In this document: positions 1-8,257 of the stretch, one piece after another
How positions within the stretch are numbered: the stretch's first letter is position 1
Layout: each line of letters begins with the position of its first letter
NCBI GenBank assembly: GCA_026770595.1
Contig: MU634282.1
Location: 1 to 13,619, forward strand
Length of the DNA stretch: 13,619 bases
Source: Ochromonadaceae sp. CCMP2298
Lineage: Eukaryota; Sar; Synurophyceae; Ochromonadales; Ochromonadaceae
Direction of reading: 5' to 3'
Notes under the pieces: generated by a model
Told to the model about the DNA's origin: nothing
The model's database searches: none
What the model saw: the letters and a program-made list of their open reading frames with translations, nothing else
Program-made: the position numbers and the translations under genes

Positions 1-3000
1 CGGGTCCACTTACGCCATCAACGCCAGCATCGGCCGTGCGAATCTGTACTGCGCCGCTGGAGGAGGCCTGACCCGCGCCGCTGGTGATGGTCACCACACC
101 TCCTGTGTGGCGTGCTGAGTCGCCCCCCGTGATGGTGAACTCAGACCCCTTGGTGGTTTGCGCCACGCCCAGCTGCATGAACACACTGCCAGGCACGCCT
201 GCCGCTGAGGCGCCCGTGCGCAGCACCAAGTCGCCCGAGTCGAGCGCGGCGTCACCAGTGGAGAAAGTGACACTGCCAGACTCGCCAGCTGGTGATTCCG
301 AGGACTGGATGTCGATGGAGCCGGATCTGGCGCCCGCACCGCCGGCCCCGCTCGCGAGGCTGATGCTGCCACCTGTCTTGTCCGAGGTGGCGCCTGCCTG
401 CAGGGAGACCGACGAGCCCATGCCGCGCTTGGAGTCCCCGCTCTGCAGCGAGATGTCTCCGGCGCTGGGCGCACTGCCCGATGCGAGGGTGAGGTCCCCT
501 GAGAGGGCAGAGGCCCCAGAGCGCAGAGAGATGCCGCCGGACTCGGCCGAAACCATTGCGTCCGGGGAGGCGATTGTAACGCCAGACAAGCTGGAGATAC
601 TGACAGACCCCCCTACACCAGCGTCGGCCGAGCCAGCTAATAGATCCACGTCACCACCCTTGGCATACCCAGCGGCTCCACCCGCAGCGAACTGCAGCGA
701 CCCGCCTGCCACATCGCCAGTCCCTGAGCCCCCAGCGCGAATCTGCACGTCACCTGCTGCACCTACCGAAGTGTCACCTGCCTTGAGGCTGAGCGACCCT
801 GCCTCACCCAGGCCGCGGCTGCTCACTCCCACGGCGAGAGAGATATCCCCTGAAGAGGAGGCAGACGCGCCGGTGCGGAGGCGCAGGGCGCCTGATTGGC
901 GCTCAGCTGCCCCAGTGGTGATGCGTACCTCGCCCGAAGAGCCCTCCGGAGATTCCGGAGTGAGCAGGGCGATACCGCCACTGGACTGGGCCGACTGGCC
1001 TGCAGTGAGCAGCACGCTGCCTCCATCGCCGCTGGACCCACCCGCGCTGATGAGTACGTCTGCGCCCAGAGTGGCCCCAGAGGCTCCCGCATGGATGTTC
1101 ACGCTACCGCCAGCGTCCGCAGAGTCGCCAGCGCTGAGGGTCACGTCTCCAGCGGCGCCAGTGGCAGCCCCAGTGGCGATGCGGATGTCACCACTGGTGC
1201 CAGCGTATGCTGCGTCGGGACTCTGCACCACCACAGAGCCGCTTTGTGAGCCGCTGCCGCCAGTGACTAGTACGTCACCACCAGTGCCTGCGGCGGAGCC
1301 AGCTGAAATGCTCACCGATCCGCCCCGGTCGGCGGCGTCTTGACCGTGCGAGCTGCCAGCTTCGATGCTGACATCTCCGCCGGCACCTGCGGTGCGAGTG
1401 GCAGACAGGCTGTTACCAGCACTCAGGTCGAGAGAGCCGCCCCGGGAGGCCGCGTCCCCCGCCCCGATCGACACGCTACCTCCATCGTTTGAAGCTGCCG
1501 AGGTGATAGTGATGGAGCCCGACTCCTGCGCCGCACCAGTGCCGATAATCACATCCCCAGACTCGCCAGACGCCCCGCTGCTCAGCAGGATGGAGCCCGA
1601 AGCCTCTGAAGCGGCCGTGGCGATGGAGACACCCCCGCTGGACAGGTCGCTCTGCCCGCTGGTCAGCTCGATAGACCCACCGTCCAGCTTTCCAGCGCCC
1701 GCAGATAGGGTGATTTTCCCGCCCTGGCCGGCCCCAGCGCCCACAGTGAGGGCGATGCCGCCCGCCGCGCCGCTGGTCGAACCGCCAGTGCTGATGCTTA
1801 CCGCGCCGGATACACCTTCCGCAGCGCCCGACATGATCTGCACCGCACCAGAGTCCCCGGCCCCCGCAGCAGAGGACATCTGCACAGCGCCGGTGGGGCC
1901 GAAGTTAGCGGCTCCTGAGGCAATGCGGACGTCGCCGCCGGCTGCACGGTCACGCAGGCCACCCTCCTGACTTCCCGCCTGCAGCAGCAGATCCGCCCCC
2001 GACCCAGAGGCGCTGCCGCCCACGCGGACTGCGATGTCGCCCGCGCTGGCAGCAGAGCCCGTGAGCAGCGAGAGAGCGCCCGTTGCGGTTGTGGAGGTGC
2101 CGGTCTGCAGCACCACGTCACCCGAAACGCCCGCCCCCCCCGCACGCGCGGTGAGAATGGAGGTCGAGCCGGAGGCGCCGCCGGTGCTGCCCGAAGAGAT
2201 TGTCGCCGCCCCGCTGGCTGCGTGCAGCGAAGAGCCGCCAACGAAGAGTACATCGCCGCCGGTAGCCGTCGCACCGCCGGTAGCCGTCGCACCGCCGGTA
2301 GCCGTCGCACCGCCGGCGCTGGAGCCACCGGTGATGGACACGCTGCCGCCTGCGCCGCCCTGTGGGGAGACGCTCGCACCCGCAGACAGCAGGATTGAAC
2401 CGCCAGCCGCGTCCGAGGCAGAGGCCAGCCCCGGGCTGAGAGTGACAGACCCTCCGTCGCCGACTGAGGAAGCGCCAGGAGAGACCTTCACATCGCCACT
2501 GGACCCGCCGCTGCTCGCGCCAGATGCGATTGCGATACCGCCAGAGTCGCCGCGGGTGGCGGCGCCAGTGCTGAGCGCGATGCCGCCGCTGACGCCAAAC
2601 ACACCCGCGTCCGCTGTGGCGATACCAACGCTCCCAGAGGACGAGAACTCACTGGCACCGGAGGCAATGAAAACATCGCCCCCCTGGCGGCCCTTGGGGG
2701 CGCGCATGTCTCCTGCAGATATGGCGACGTTGCCTCCCTTCCCGGAAGTGCCTGTCCCCACCGCGAGAGCAATGTTGCCACCACTGCCGCCGTCTGCAGG
2801 CCCCGAGGCGAGTGTGATGTCGCCCGAGGCGCTGCTGGAGGCACCGGATGCCAGACTGATGTCTCCAGATACCCCGGTCGTACCAGAGTCAGATGTTCGA
2901 ATGTCCACGTTCCCGCTGCTGTGACGGCTGCTGGAGCCGGAGGTCAGGGTGACAGAGCCGCCCTCCCCCTCCAACGCCAGGCCGCCGCCGATGCGCAGGT

Positions 3001-6000
3001 CGCCCCCGCTGTTGCTGGGATCCAGGCCCCTCGCCTCGCCTCCCGCCACAAGTACATCGCCGCCAGTGCCCCCGCCCAGTGTCTCGGCGCTGCCCATGCC
3101 GCCCGAGATGTGTACCGAGCCACCCTGAGCGGCCTGGGCGACAGTCAAGCCTGCAGAAACGTGCACGCTGCCACCATTGCCGGAGCTGCCTAGGCCCACC
3201 AGGATCTCGACGTCGCCTCCTCTGCCCTCCTCCGCGAGGCCTGTTTTGATCCCCACGGCGCCGCTGGACATCTCCGTGGCGGCCCCGGAGGCAAGGGTGG
3301 CGGCTCCGGATACGCCTGCGGTACCGGCGTCTGCGGTGCGCAGCGTCAGGTCTCCAGAGGAAGTTTTGGAGCCTGCACCGGTGGTGAGCGAGACGGAGCC
3401 GCCGCTAGCTGCTGGCGCGGCCCCTCCCAGGAGGGTAATAGAGCCTCCCTCGTTCAGATCCGAGCTGCTGCCCCTAGCCTCTCCTCCGCGGACCTGCACA
3501 TCACCACCGGAGCCGCCGTTGCGCATGGAGGTGCTGCCGCCTAGGCCGCCGGCAATCAGCACGCTGCCACCGGTGGCCCGGTCTGCTGACGACTCACCCG
3601 CCACAGCGGTGATGTTGCCTCCACGACTCTCAGTGCCTTTGCCCACCAGCAGGTCGATTCCGCCACCGGCGCCGGAAGTCGCAGCACCAGTCATGATGGT
3701 CACTGCACCGCTGGTGCCGTGCAGGGACGCGCCGGTCGATAGTGCGACGGAGCCCGATGCGCCGATGGGGCCGGAGTCCGCCGTGTTCAGCAAGAGCATG
3801 CCGGAACTGGTGCGGGAGGACTCGCCAGTGGTGATGTAGACGCTGCCGCCGGTGGTGTCGGAGGTGGCACCGGCCTCCACGCTGATCGCGCTGCCTGCAC
3901 CTGAGTTCCCCGACCCCACTAGCACCTCGATCAGACCGGCACGGCCTGAGCGCGCATCGCCAGTGGAGACCAAGACCGAGCCAGAGTCCCCGTGCGATGT
4001 GCCTGTTTGCATAAGCACGCCACCGGAGCGCCCGCCCCCCGCGGAGGCAGAGGCCAGCAGCAGGTCGCCAGATGAGCCCTCGGTAGAGTAGCCGCTGCGC
4101 AGAAGCACTGAACCTGCTGTGCCCACGGCGGCCGCCCCACCGAGGATCTCCACGTCACCACCGTTGTCCTGGGGGTTCTTTCCCTGCCCCGCGCCTCCGA
4201 AGATCAGAACCTTGCCTCCGTCGCCGCCGTTGGTGAATGCTGCCGATGCGCCCTCACCTCCGGACACCAGCACTGTGCCTCCCACGCCGCCGGTCTGGGT
4301 AGCCTGCCCTGCTGAGAGAGTCACATCGCCCGCGCCGGAGTTGCCCGAGCCCACGAGCAGGCGAATGTCCCCGCCGCGGCCGCTGCTGGCTGCGCCGGTG
4401 GCGAAGAGTATGCTGCCTGCGTTGCCGTAAGAGGCGGACCCGCTGTCCAGAGTGACGTCCCCGGAAACGCCTCTGTAGCCCGCGTCTGCTGAGCGCAGAG
4501 AGAGCTTGCCCGAGGTGGTGGTCGAGCTGTAGCCTGTGGAGATGATCACGTAGCCGCCAGTCGCACCCTCGATGTCGTCTGTCTGCCCGGCGGTCAGCTC
4601 GATGTGCCCGCCAACCCCGGAGTCGCCCGTACCTACGGTCATGGACACAGAGCCACCCGTGCCTGAGGTGGCTGCGCCCGATGTGATGGAGACCGAGCCG
4701 CTGTTTCCCTTGCTGCTGGTGCCGGTCTGCAGGGCGATAGAGCCGGATACGCCCTCCATCCCAGCATTGACCGTTTCGATCAGCACCGAGCCGGAGGAGG
4801 CGGTGGTGCTGGGGCCAGAGGAGAGGCGGATGTCCCCACCGAAGCCGGCGTAGGCGCTGCCTCCCTGCAGATCCACATCACCCCCACGGTCGTTCTCGCT
4901 GAAACCGCGCGCCACACCGCCGGTAATAGAGACCTGGCCGCCATTGCCCCCGTCCACCTCGTCTGCGCTTGAGCCCTCTCCTGCGCTGATCAGCACGCGG
5001 CCTCCAGACGATGCAGCGGCGGTGCTGCGGCCGGCTGTGATGACCACATCTCCTCCGTCCAGGTCGTCGCCCGTACCCACCAGGATGTTGATGTCGCCGC
5101 CCACGCCGTCCTCTGCCTGCCCCGTGGCCATGGTGATGTCGCCAGAGGTGCCGCCCTCAGACGCGCCGGTGCGCAGCTCGATACCGCCACTGGTGCTGAC
5201 TGAGTCGCCTGTCTGCGCGACGATGGCTCCAGAAGTGCCCTGATCGCTCTGCCCCGTGGACAAGAAGATACTACCACCCGCACCCACCGAGGCGTCGCCG
5301 GAGCGCAGCTGCAGAGAGCCGCCGGGCTGCTCGCCAGACCGGCCCGCGGCGCTGCCTCCCTGCACGACCACGTCGCCCCCGCTGCCCCCGTCCTCGCTGG
5401 TGCCGTCCCCAGCACGCACGAAGAGCTTGCCGCCGCTGGCCGCTAGGGCGCTGGTGTCTCCGCCGAGGATGCTGATCTGTGCTCCCTCGTTCTGCGCCGA
5501 AGTGCCTGCCTGGATGGCCACGGCTCCTGCCTGGCTGGCAGAGGAGTCCCCTGTTTTCAAACTAAGGGTCCCCGACTGCTCAACCGTGGTAGGTCCAGTA
5601 GAAACCTCGATCGATCCGGAGGTGCCAGTGCCCGTCACGTTCGCTGTGAGGATCTCGATGGCTCCTGAGCTGGAGGCGGTGGAGCTGCCAGAGATCATGC
5701 TCAAAGATCCTCCAGCGCCGAACTCACTCCCACCTCCCGTGACGTCGAAGGACCCTCCTACGCCCTCGCTTGAAGAACCAGGATAAACCAGCACATTCCC
5801 ACTCGCTCCAGAGTCAGGAGCGGTGCCAGCAGCGAGCACAATAGAGCCGCCAGATTTGGCACCCTTGCCACCAGCGATGATGGCATTTCCTCCGCGCTGG
5901 TCCGAAGTGCCACCGCGGATGTTGATACTGCCCGAGTCTGCGGTAGAGTCTCCAGTGAACACGTCCACATCACCGCTGCCCGTTCCTGTGCTGACTCCAG

Positions 6001-7975
6001 TCCTGATTGCGATGCCTCCCGAGGCGCCAGAAGAAGACTCCCCAGAGATGATGTTGATCAGACCACTGGACCCGACGCCCTCTGCTGTGAGAATATCTAT
6101 CTCGCCCGAAGCCTGCTTGGCGGAAGCTCCGGACTGGATTGAGACAGAACCGCCAGCGGTGTCTGTGCTCAGCCCGCCGGAAATCTCCACGGACCCAGCA
6201 CTCCCAGTGGCGGTTTCTCCGGGCTGGATCTGGATCCTACCCACATCACCGGCCGCACTCACGCCCGTGCGCACCACCACCTCTCCAGAGCCGCTCGCCT
6301 GCGCAGTGCCCGACGCGATGATGATACTGCCCGAGACCTCCTGCGAGTCGCCAGATTTGAGGGTCACAGCCCCACTGGAGAAAATGTAGCCCTCGCCCGA
6401 CTGCAGCAGCACGTCTCCCCCGGTGGCCGCCGCGCGCCCCTGGATGCGCACTGCGCCGCCAAAACCGCCGTCTACCGCAGCTCCGCGGATGTTGACTGCG
6501 CCGCCGGCGGCTGTGCCGCTGCCTGAGGTAATGTGGACCGCCCCGCCGGTGGAGGCATCTCCGTCCAGAGCAGCACCGGCCGTGATGCTTATCTCGCCCC
6601 CCTGGAAGTAGGTGCCTTCCCCAGCGATTAGACTGATGGACCCCGCATCGGTCGCCTCGCCCGTGGTGATGCTGACGCCGCCCGAGGTGCCCGCTGTAGC
6701 TGTTCCGGTTAGGATGTTCACCGGACCGGAGTCGCCTACAGAGGGCGCGGCTTCGGTGGCGATGTCCACCACCCCCGAGGAGGTGCCGACGCCCCCCGCC
6801 CCCGAGGCGATGGACACAGTCCCACCCAGATCGGCAGAGTCGCCGGCGCGGATACGCAGGGTGGATCCGACATTTCCGCTGGATGTGCCTGCGCTGATCT
6901 GCACACTACCCGCCTGCGTGGCCGAGTCCCCAGAGCGTAGCAGCAGCCCCCCCGAGTCCTGACTGGAGTCGCCCGACTGCAGCAAGACGTCCCCGGAGGA
7001 TGCGGTGGTAGTGGACGCTGAGGCGATCTGCACCTCTCCTGTCTCACTCGCGCCTGCGCTCGGTCCCGATATGATGGTGACCTGACCGCCCGCGCCGGCA
7101 AGCGATGCGCCCGCAGAGAGGCTCACCGCCCCGCCCGCGCCCTGCACCGAACTCCCCGCCGCAATAGTCACGGCTCCACCGGTGCCGATGTTGCCGCCGT
7201 ACTGGGACTGTCCTTGGGCGTCACCGGCCTGCAGCTGGATGCGCCCGCCGGACCCGCCCTGGGTGCTGAGACCCGAGCCTGCAGTCATGGAGAGCGCCCC
7301 ACCCACACCTGAGCTGGTATTGCCTGCAGATATGTCCACGTAGCCTGCTGAGACCACGCTGAAGCCTGTGCTGTTGAGCGACATGGAGTAGTCCACTTTG
7401 TTCCCCTCCGCGGAGAGGCCAGTGCCAGATATGTTGAGCTCGCCCCCGCCGAAGGTGGGGTCTGCCTTAACGATAAGGTTGCCCACGATTACGTCCTCAG
7501 CGATGTAGTTGTTGGGGCAGGGCGGCTCGAAAACAAGGCCCAGGCAGTCCTGCGAGAACGCCTCCGAGATTGTGGTGCAGCGGTTGTCTGAGGCGCACCA
7601 GGCGCACTGGTCCTGCGACGCGCAGCCAAAGCAATCCACGTATTCTCCACAGTTGGGCAGCGCCGGGCAGGTGGAATTGTCGAAGGCCCAGGAGGAGGGA
7701 CAGAGTGCCCCGCCCGTGGGCCCGTCCGTTGCCCCGCTCAAGCACTGCAGAGAGGATAAACAGTAGCCGCAGCCCTCCTGAGCGGTGCACTCGTCGCAGC
7801 GACCGATAGCATCCCAGTAGCTGTCTGTGTCGATGGACGTGAACTGCAGGCAAGGATCTACCGCTGCCGAGCTCACGCGGAGCAGGAATGCAAATAATGC
7901 AATACTATAACATATAAAGAGAAGCTTCATACTAGTGGGCGCAATGACTCGTCTCACTATCATTTGCCCTTCCAT
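1..7975 (-). CDS. Giant secreted PSI-domain / beta-solenoid repeat protein (C-terminus beyond window)
   Basis: I read this frame codon by codon and found no stop from the first ATG (7973-7975) to the left edge, giving at least 2,658 codons with no need for introns. An in-frame TAA lies six codons upstream. The first ATG has G at -3 and G at +4; in-frame ATGs at 7963 and 7930 are alternatives, and the one at 7930 would give a shorter, classical signal peptide. Order: signal peptide (residues 1-37); two PSI-like Cys modules (about 42-153); a linker (about 155-209) without clear repeats; then about 175 repeats of about 14 residues near G-G-x-[VI]-x-[ILV]-x-[ST]-G-x-[AS]. The repeat part contains no Cys or Trp codon that I could find, is Gly/Ser/Ala/Asp rich and alternates hydrophobic residues. 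By family knowledge this suggests a parallel beta-solenoid. PSI modules are extracellular, so a surface, wall or matrix protein is inferred. Exact function is unknown; adhesion and structural roles are equally possible. Confidence 0.88.
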   Translation of the reverse strand, partial: MEGQMIVRRVIAPTSMKLLFICYSIALFAFLLRVSSAAVDPCLQFTSIDTDSYWDAIGRCDECTAQEGCGYCLSSLQCLSGATDGPTGGALCPSSWAFDNSTCPALPNCGEYVDCFGCASQDQCAWCASDNRCTTISEAFSQDCLGLVFEPPCPNNYIAEDVIVGNLIVKADPTFGGGELNISGTGLSAEGNKVDYSMSLNSTGFSVVSAGYVDISAGNTSSGVGGALSMTAGSGLSTQGGSGGRIQLQAGDAQGQSQYGGNIGTGGAVTIAAGSSVQGAGGAVSLSAGASLAGAGGQVTIISGPSAGASETGEVQIASASTTTASSGDVLLQSGDSSQDSGGLLLRSGDSATQAGSVQISAGTSSGNVGSTLRIRAGDSADLGGTVSIASGAGGVGTSSGVVDIATEAAPSVGDSGPVNILTGTATAGTSGGVSITTGEATDAGSISLIAGEGTYFQGGEISITAGAALDGDASTGGAVHITSGSGTAAGGAVNIRGAAVDGGFGGAVRIQGRAAATGGDVLLQSGEGYIFSSGAVTLKSGDSQEVSGSIIIASGTAQASGSGEVVVRTGVSAAGDVGRIQIQPGETATGSAGSVEISGGLSTDTAGGSVSIQSGASAKQASGEIDILTAEGVGSSGLINIISGESSSGASGGIAIRTGVSTGTGSGDVDVFTGDSTADSGSINIRGGTSDQRGGNAIIAGGKGAKSGGSIVLAAGTAPDSGASGNVLVYPGSSSEGVGGSFDVTGGGSEFGAGGSLSMISGSSTASSSGAIEILTANVTGTGTSGSIEVSTGPTTVEQSGTLSLKTGDSSASQAGAVAIQAGTSAQNEGAQISILGGDTSALAASGGKLFVRAGDGTSEDGGSGGDVVVQGGSAAGRSGEQPGGSLQLRSGDASVGAGGSIFLSTGQSDQGTSGAIVAQTGDSVSTSGGIELRTGASEGGTSGDITMATGQAEDGVGGDINILVGTGDDLDGGDVVITAGRSTAAASSGGRVLISAGEGSSADEVDGGNGGQVSITGGVARGFSENDRGGDVDLQGGSAYAGFGGDIRLSSGPSTTASSGSVLIETVNAGMEGVSGSIALQTGTSSKGNSGSVSITSGAATSGTGGSVSMTVGTGDSGVGGHIELTAGQTDDIEGATGGYVIISTGYSSTTTSGKLSLRSADAGYRGVSGDVTLDSGSASYGNAGSILFATGAASSGRGGDIRLLVGSGNSGAGDVTLSAGQATQTGGVGGTVLVSGGEGASAAFTNGGDGGKVLIFGGAGQGKNPQDNGGDVEILGGAAAVGTAGSVLLRSGYSTEGSSGDLLLASASAGGGRSGGVLMQTGTSHGDSGSVLVSTGDARSGRAGLIEVLVGSGNSGAGSAISVEAGATSDTTGGSVYITTGESSRTSSGMLLLNTADSGPIGASGSVALSTGASLHGTSGAVTIMTGAATSGAGGGIDLLVGKGTESRGGNITAVAGESSADRATGGSVLIAGGLGGSTSMRNGGSGGDVQVRGGEARGSSSDLNEGGSITLLGGAAPAASGGSVSLTTGAGSKTSSGDLTLRTADAGTAGVSGAATLASGAATEMSSGAVGIKTGLAEEGRGGDVEILVGLGSSGNGGSVHVSAGLTVAQAAQGGSVHISGGMGSAETLGGGTGGDVLVAGGEARGLDPSNSGGDLRIGGGLALEGEGGSVTLTSGSSSRHSSGNVDIRTSDSGTTGVSGDISLASGASSSASGDITLASGPADGGSGGNIALAVGTGTSGKGGNVAISAGDMRAPKGRQGGDVFIASGASEFSSSGSVGIATADAGVFGVSGGIALSTGAATRGDSGGIAIASGASSGGSSGDVKVSPGASSVGDGGSVTLSPGLASASDAAGGSILLSAGASVSPQGGAGGSVSITGGSSAGGATATGGATATGGATATGGDVLFVGGSSLHAASGAATISSGSTGGASGSTSILTARAGGAGVSGDVVLQTGTSTTATGALSLLTGSAASAGDIAVRVGGSASGSGADLLLQAGSQEGGLRDRAAGGDVRIASGAANFGPTGAVQMSSAAGAGDSGAVQIMSGAAEGVSGAVSISTGGSTSGAAGGIALTVGAGAGQGGKITLSAGAGKLDGGSIELTSGQSDLSSGGVSIATAASEASGSILLSSGASGESGDVIIGTGAAQESGSITITSAASNDGGSVSIGAGDAASRGGSLDLSAGNSLSATRTAGAGGDVSIEAGSSHGQDAADRGGSVSISAGSAAGTGGDVLVTGGSGSQSGSVVVQSPDAAYAGTSGDIRIATGAATGAAGDVTLSAGDSADAGGSVNIHAGASGATLGADVLISAGGSSGDGGSVLLTAGQSAQSSGGIALLTPESPEGSSGEVRITTGAAERQSGALRLRTGASASSSGDISLAVGVSSRGLGEAGSLSLKAGDTSVGAAGDVQIRAGGSGTGDVAGGSLQFAAGGAAGYAKGGDVDLLAGSADAGVGGSVSISSLSGVTIASPDAMVSAESGGISLRSGASALSGDLTLASGSAPSAGDISLQSGDSKRGMGSSVSLQAGATSDKTGGSISLASGAGGAGARSGSIDIQSSESPAGESGSVTFSTGDAALDSGDLVLRTGASAAGVPGSVFMQLGVAQTTKGSEFTITGGDSARHTGGVVTITSGAGQASSSGAVQIRTADAGVDGVSGP
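1700..5100 (-). repeat. Higher-order two-part super-repeat of about 720 bp inside the solenoid
   Basis: A motif near [LV]VGxGxSGxGG recurs at approximate positions 5070, 4625, 4352, 3914, 3636, 3190, 2757, 2470 (degenerate), 2030 and 1740. Spacings alternate between about 435-445 and 273-290 bp, so two steps always total about 711-730 bp (about 240 residues). The long halves additionally carry a block with NGGxGG followed by GGEARG-like and NxGGD stretches (around 4870-5000, 4140-4290, 3420-3570 and 2960-3130). Short halves lack it. A second marker, TADAGxxGVSG, appears at about 4475, 3770, 3325, 2890 and 2610. Boundaries are approximate because they were placed by eye. Confidence 0.7.
2261..2314 (-). 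repeat. Perfect 18-bp tandem, three copies, within the giant gene
   Basis: The unit GGTAGCCGTCGCACCGCC (plus strand) is repeated three times without a mismatch and encodes GGATAT three times on the minus strand. Identity at the DNA level contrasts with the diverged repeats around it, so this is a recent in-frame expansion or contraction. The six-residue unit does not match the 14-residue solenoid period. Confidence 0.95.
7517..7852 (-). other. Two PSI-like cysteine-rich modules
   Basis: Two copies of the spacing C-x2-C-x5-C-x2-C-x5-C occur in tandem, about 55 residues apart: CDECTAQEGCGYCLSSLQC and CFGCASQDQCAWCASDNRC. The aromatic residue before the fourth Cys (Tyr in one copy, Trp in the other) is typical of PSI (plexin-semaphorin-integrin) modules. 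Further Cys residues between and after the copies could complete the disulfide sets. PSI modules are known as small extracellular spacer or ligand-positioning domains. The assignment rests on cysteine spacing only, not on a profile search. Confidence 0.65.
7865..7975 (-). other. Predicted signal peptide of the giant protein
   Basis: Residues 1-37 from the first ATG. A short Arg-containing n-region (MIVRRV from residue 5) precedes MK and a strongly hydrophobic core, LLFICYSIALFAFLL, followed by RVSSA and then AVDPC. Small residues before Ala-Val give a good signal-peptidase site after SSA. If translation starts at 7930 the signal peptide is 22 residues long. No second transmembrane segment is seen in the part of the protein present here, so it is probably secreted or anchored through its unseen C-terminus. 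Confidence 0.8.
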
Positions 7976-8005
7976 CTCACGCGGTCTGAATTAAAGAACG
8001 AGCCT

Positions 8006-8021
8006 CATGACACCCGTCATG
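8006..8021. repeat. Perfect 6-bp inverted repeat, candidate protein-binding palindrome
   Basis: CATGAC and GTCATG flank a 4-bp spacer (ACCC), ending about 30 bp upstream of the first ATG of the giant gene. The symmetry would suit a dimeric DNA-binding protein. A match this short can arise by chance, so it is only a candidate. Confidence 0.3.
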
Positions 8022-8039
8022 CAATGAATCGATCTCGCC

Positions 8040-8086
8040 TTCCAGCAGCCGCTGAGTCGTAGAAATATGGTCAGAGCCTGCTGGAA
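8040..8086. repeat. 9-bp inverted repeat with 29-bp loop
   Basis: TTCCAGCAG at 8040-8048 is exactly complementary to CTGCTGGAA at 8078-8086. The sequence could form a stem-loop or be a pair of opposed binding sites upstream of the giant gene. Function is not indicated by the sequence. Confidence 0.4.
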
Positions 8087-8155
8087 AGCTCGCTTAACGA
8101 AGAGAAAGAACCAGACCGAGAACCTTGCGCTATCTTTGATTTCAGCGAGCTGCGG

Positions 8156-8200
8156 TGATCAATAGGTCCCTGGAATCAAGTCCCCTGATCAATAGGTCCC
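8156..8200. repeat. 15-bp direct repeat pair
   Basis: TGATCAATAGGTCCC occurs at 8156-8170 and again at 8186-8200, exactly 30 bp apart. With the neighbouring pair at 8215-8257 it forms a compact cluster of duplicated short elements in the middle of the divergent intergenic region. Confidence 0.7.
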
Positions 8201-8214
8201 AATTTTTATTGGTC

Positions 8215-8257
8215 GGTGTGGTCATTTAACCTCCTATGCTGGTGTGGTCATTTAACC
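8215..8257. repeat. 17-bp direct repeat pair
   Basis: GGTGTGGTCATTTAACC occurs at 8215-8231 and 8241-8257, a 26-bp period. It directly follows the 15-bp pair. Duplicated upstream elements may be regulatory sites or remnants of slippage. Confidence 0.7.

Larger units (their letters stand above)
2..7348 (-). repeat. About 175 solenoid-like 14-residue protein repeats
   Basis: From about residue 210 to the left edge nearly every 13-15 residues form one unit, for example SGDVLLQSGDSSQD, AGSVQISAGTSSGN and GGTVSIASGAGGVG. Each has Gly/Ser turns and a strand-like core of alternating hydrophobic residues. DNA copies are diverged, so the array is old and maintained at protein level. The codon bias of these repeats also leaves other frames open for hundreds of codons, producing long spurious ORFs on the plus strand. 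Confidence 0.85.

Noticed and set aside
84-1343. Long plus-strand ORF of 419 codons, and similar ones at 1365-1970, 2034-2924, 3177-3839 and 5256-6389
   Set aside because: All lie antisense to the giant minus-strand frame, are interrupted every kilobase or less, and translate to Pro/Ala/Ser/Glu-rich mirror images of its Gly/Ser repeats. The minus frame is unbroken and starts with a signal peptide, so these are shadows.
2-7348. Bacterial large adhesin or PE-PGRS-type protein
   Set aside because: The Gly-rich repeats look similar, but the N-terminus has PSI modules and no PE or filamentous-haemagglutinin secretion domain. The neighbouring POP1 gene is eukaryotic.
7517-7852. EGF-like or kringle domain instead of PSI
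   Set aside because: The C-x2-C-x5-C-x2-C-x5-C spacing with an aromatic residue before the fourth Cys fits PSI better; EGF spacing and its Gly/aromatic pattern are absent.
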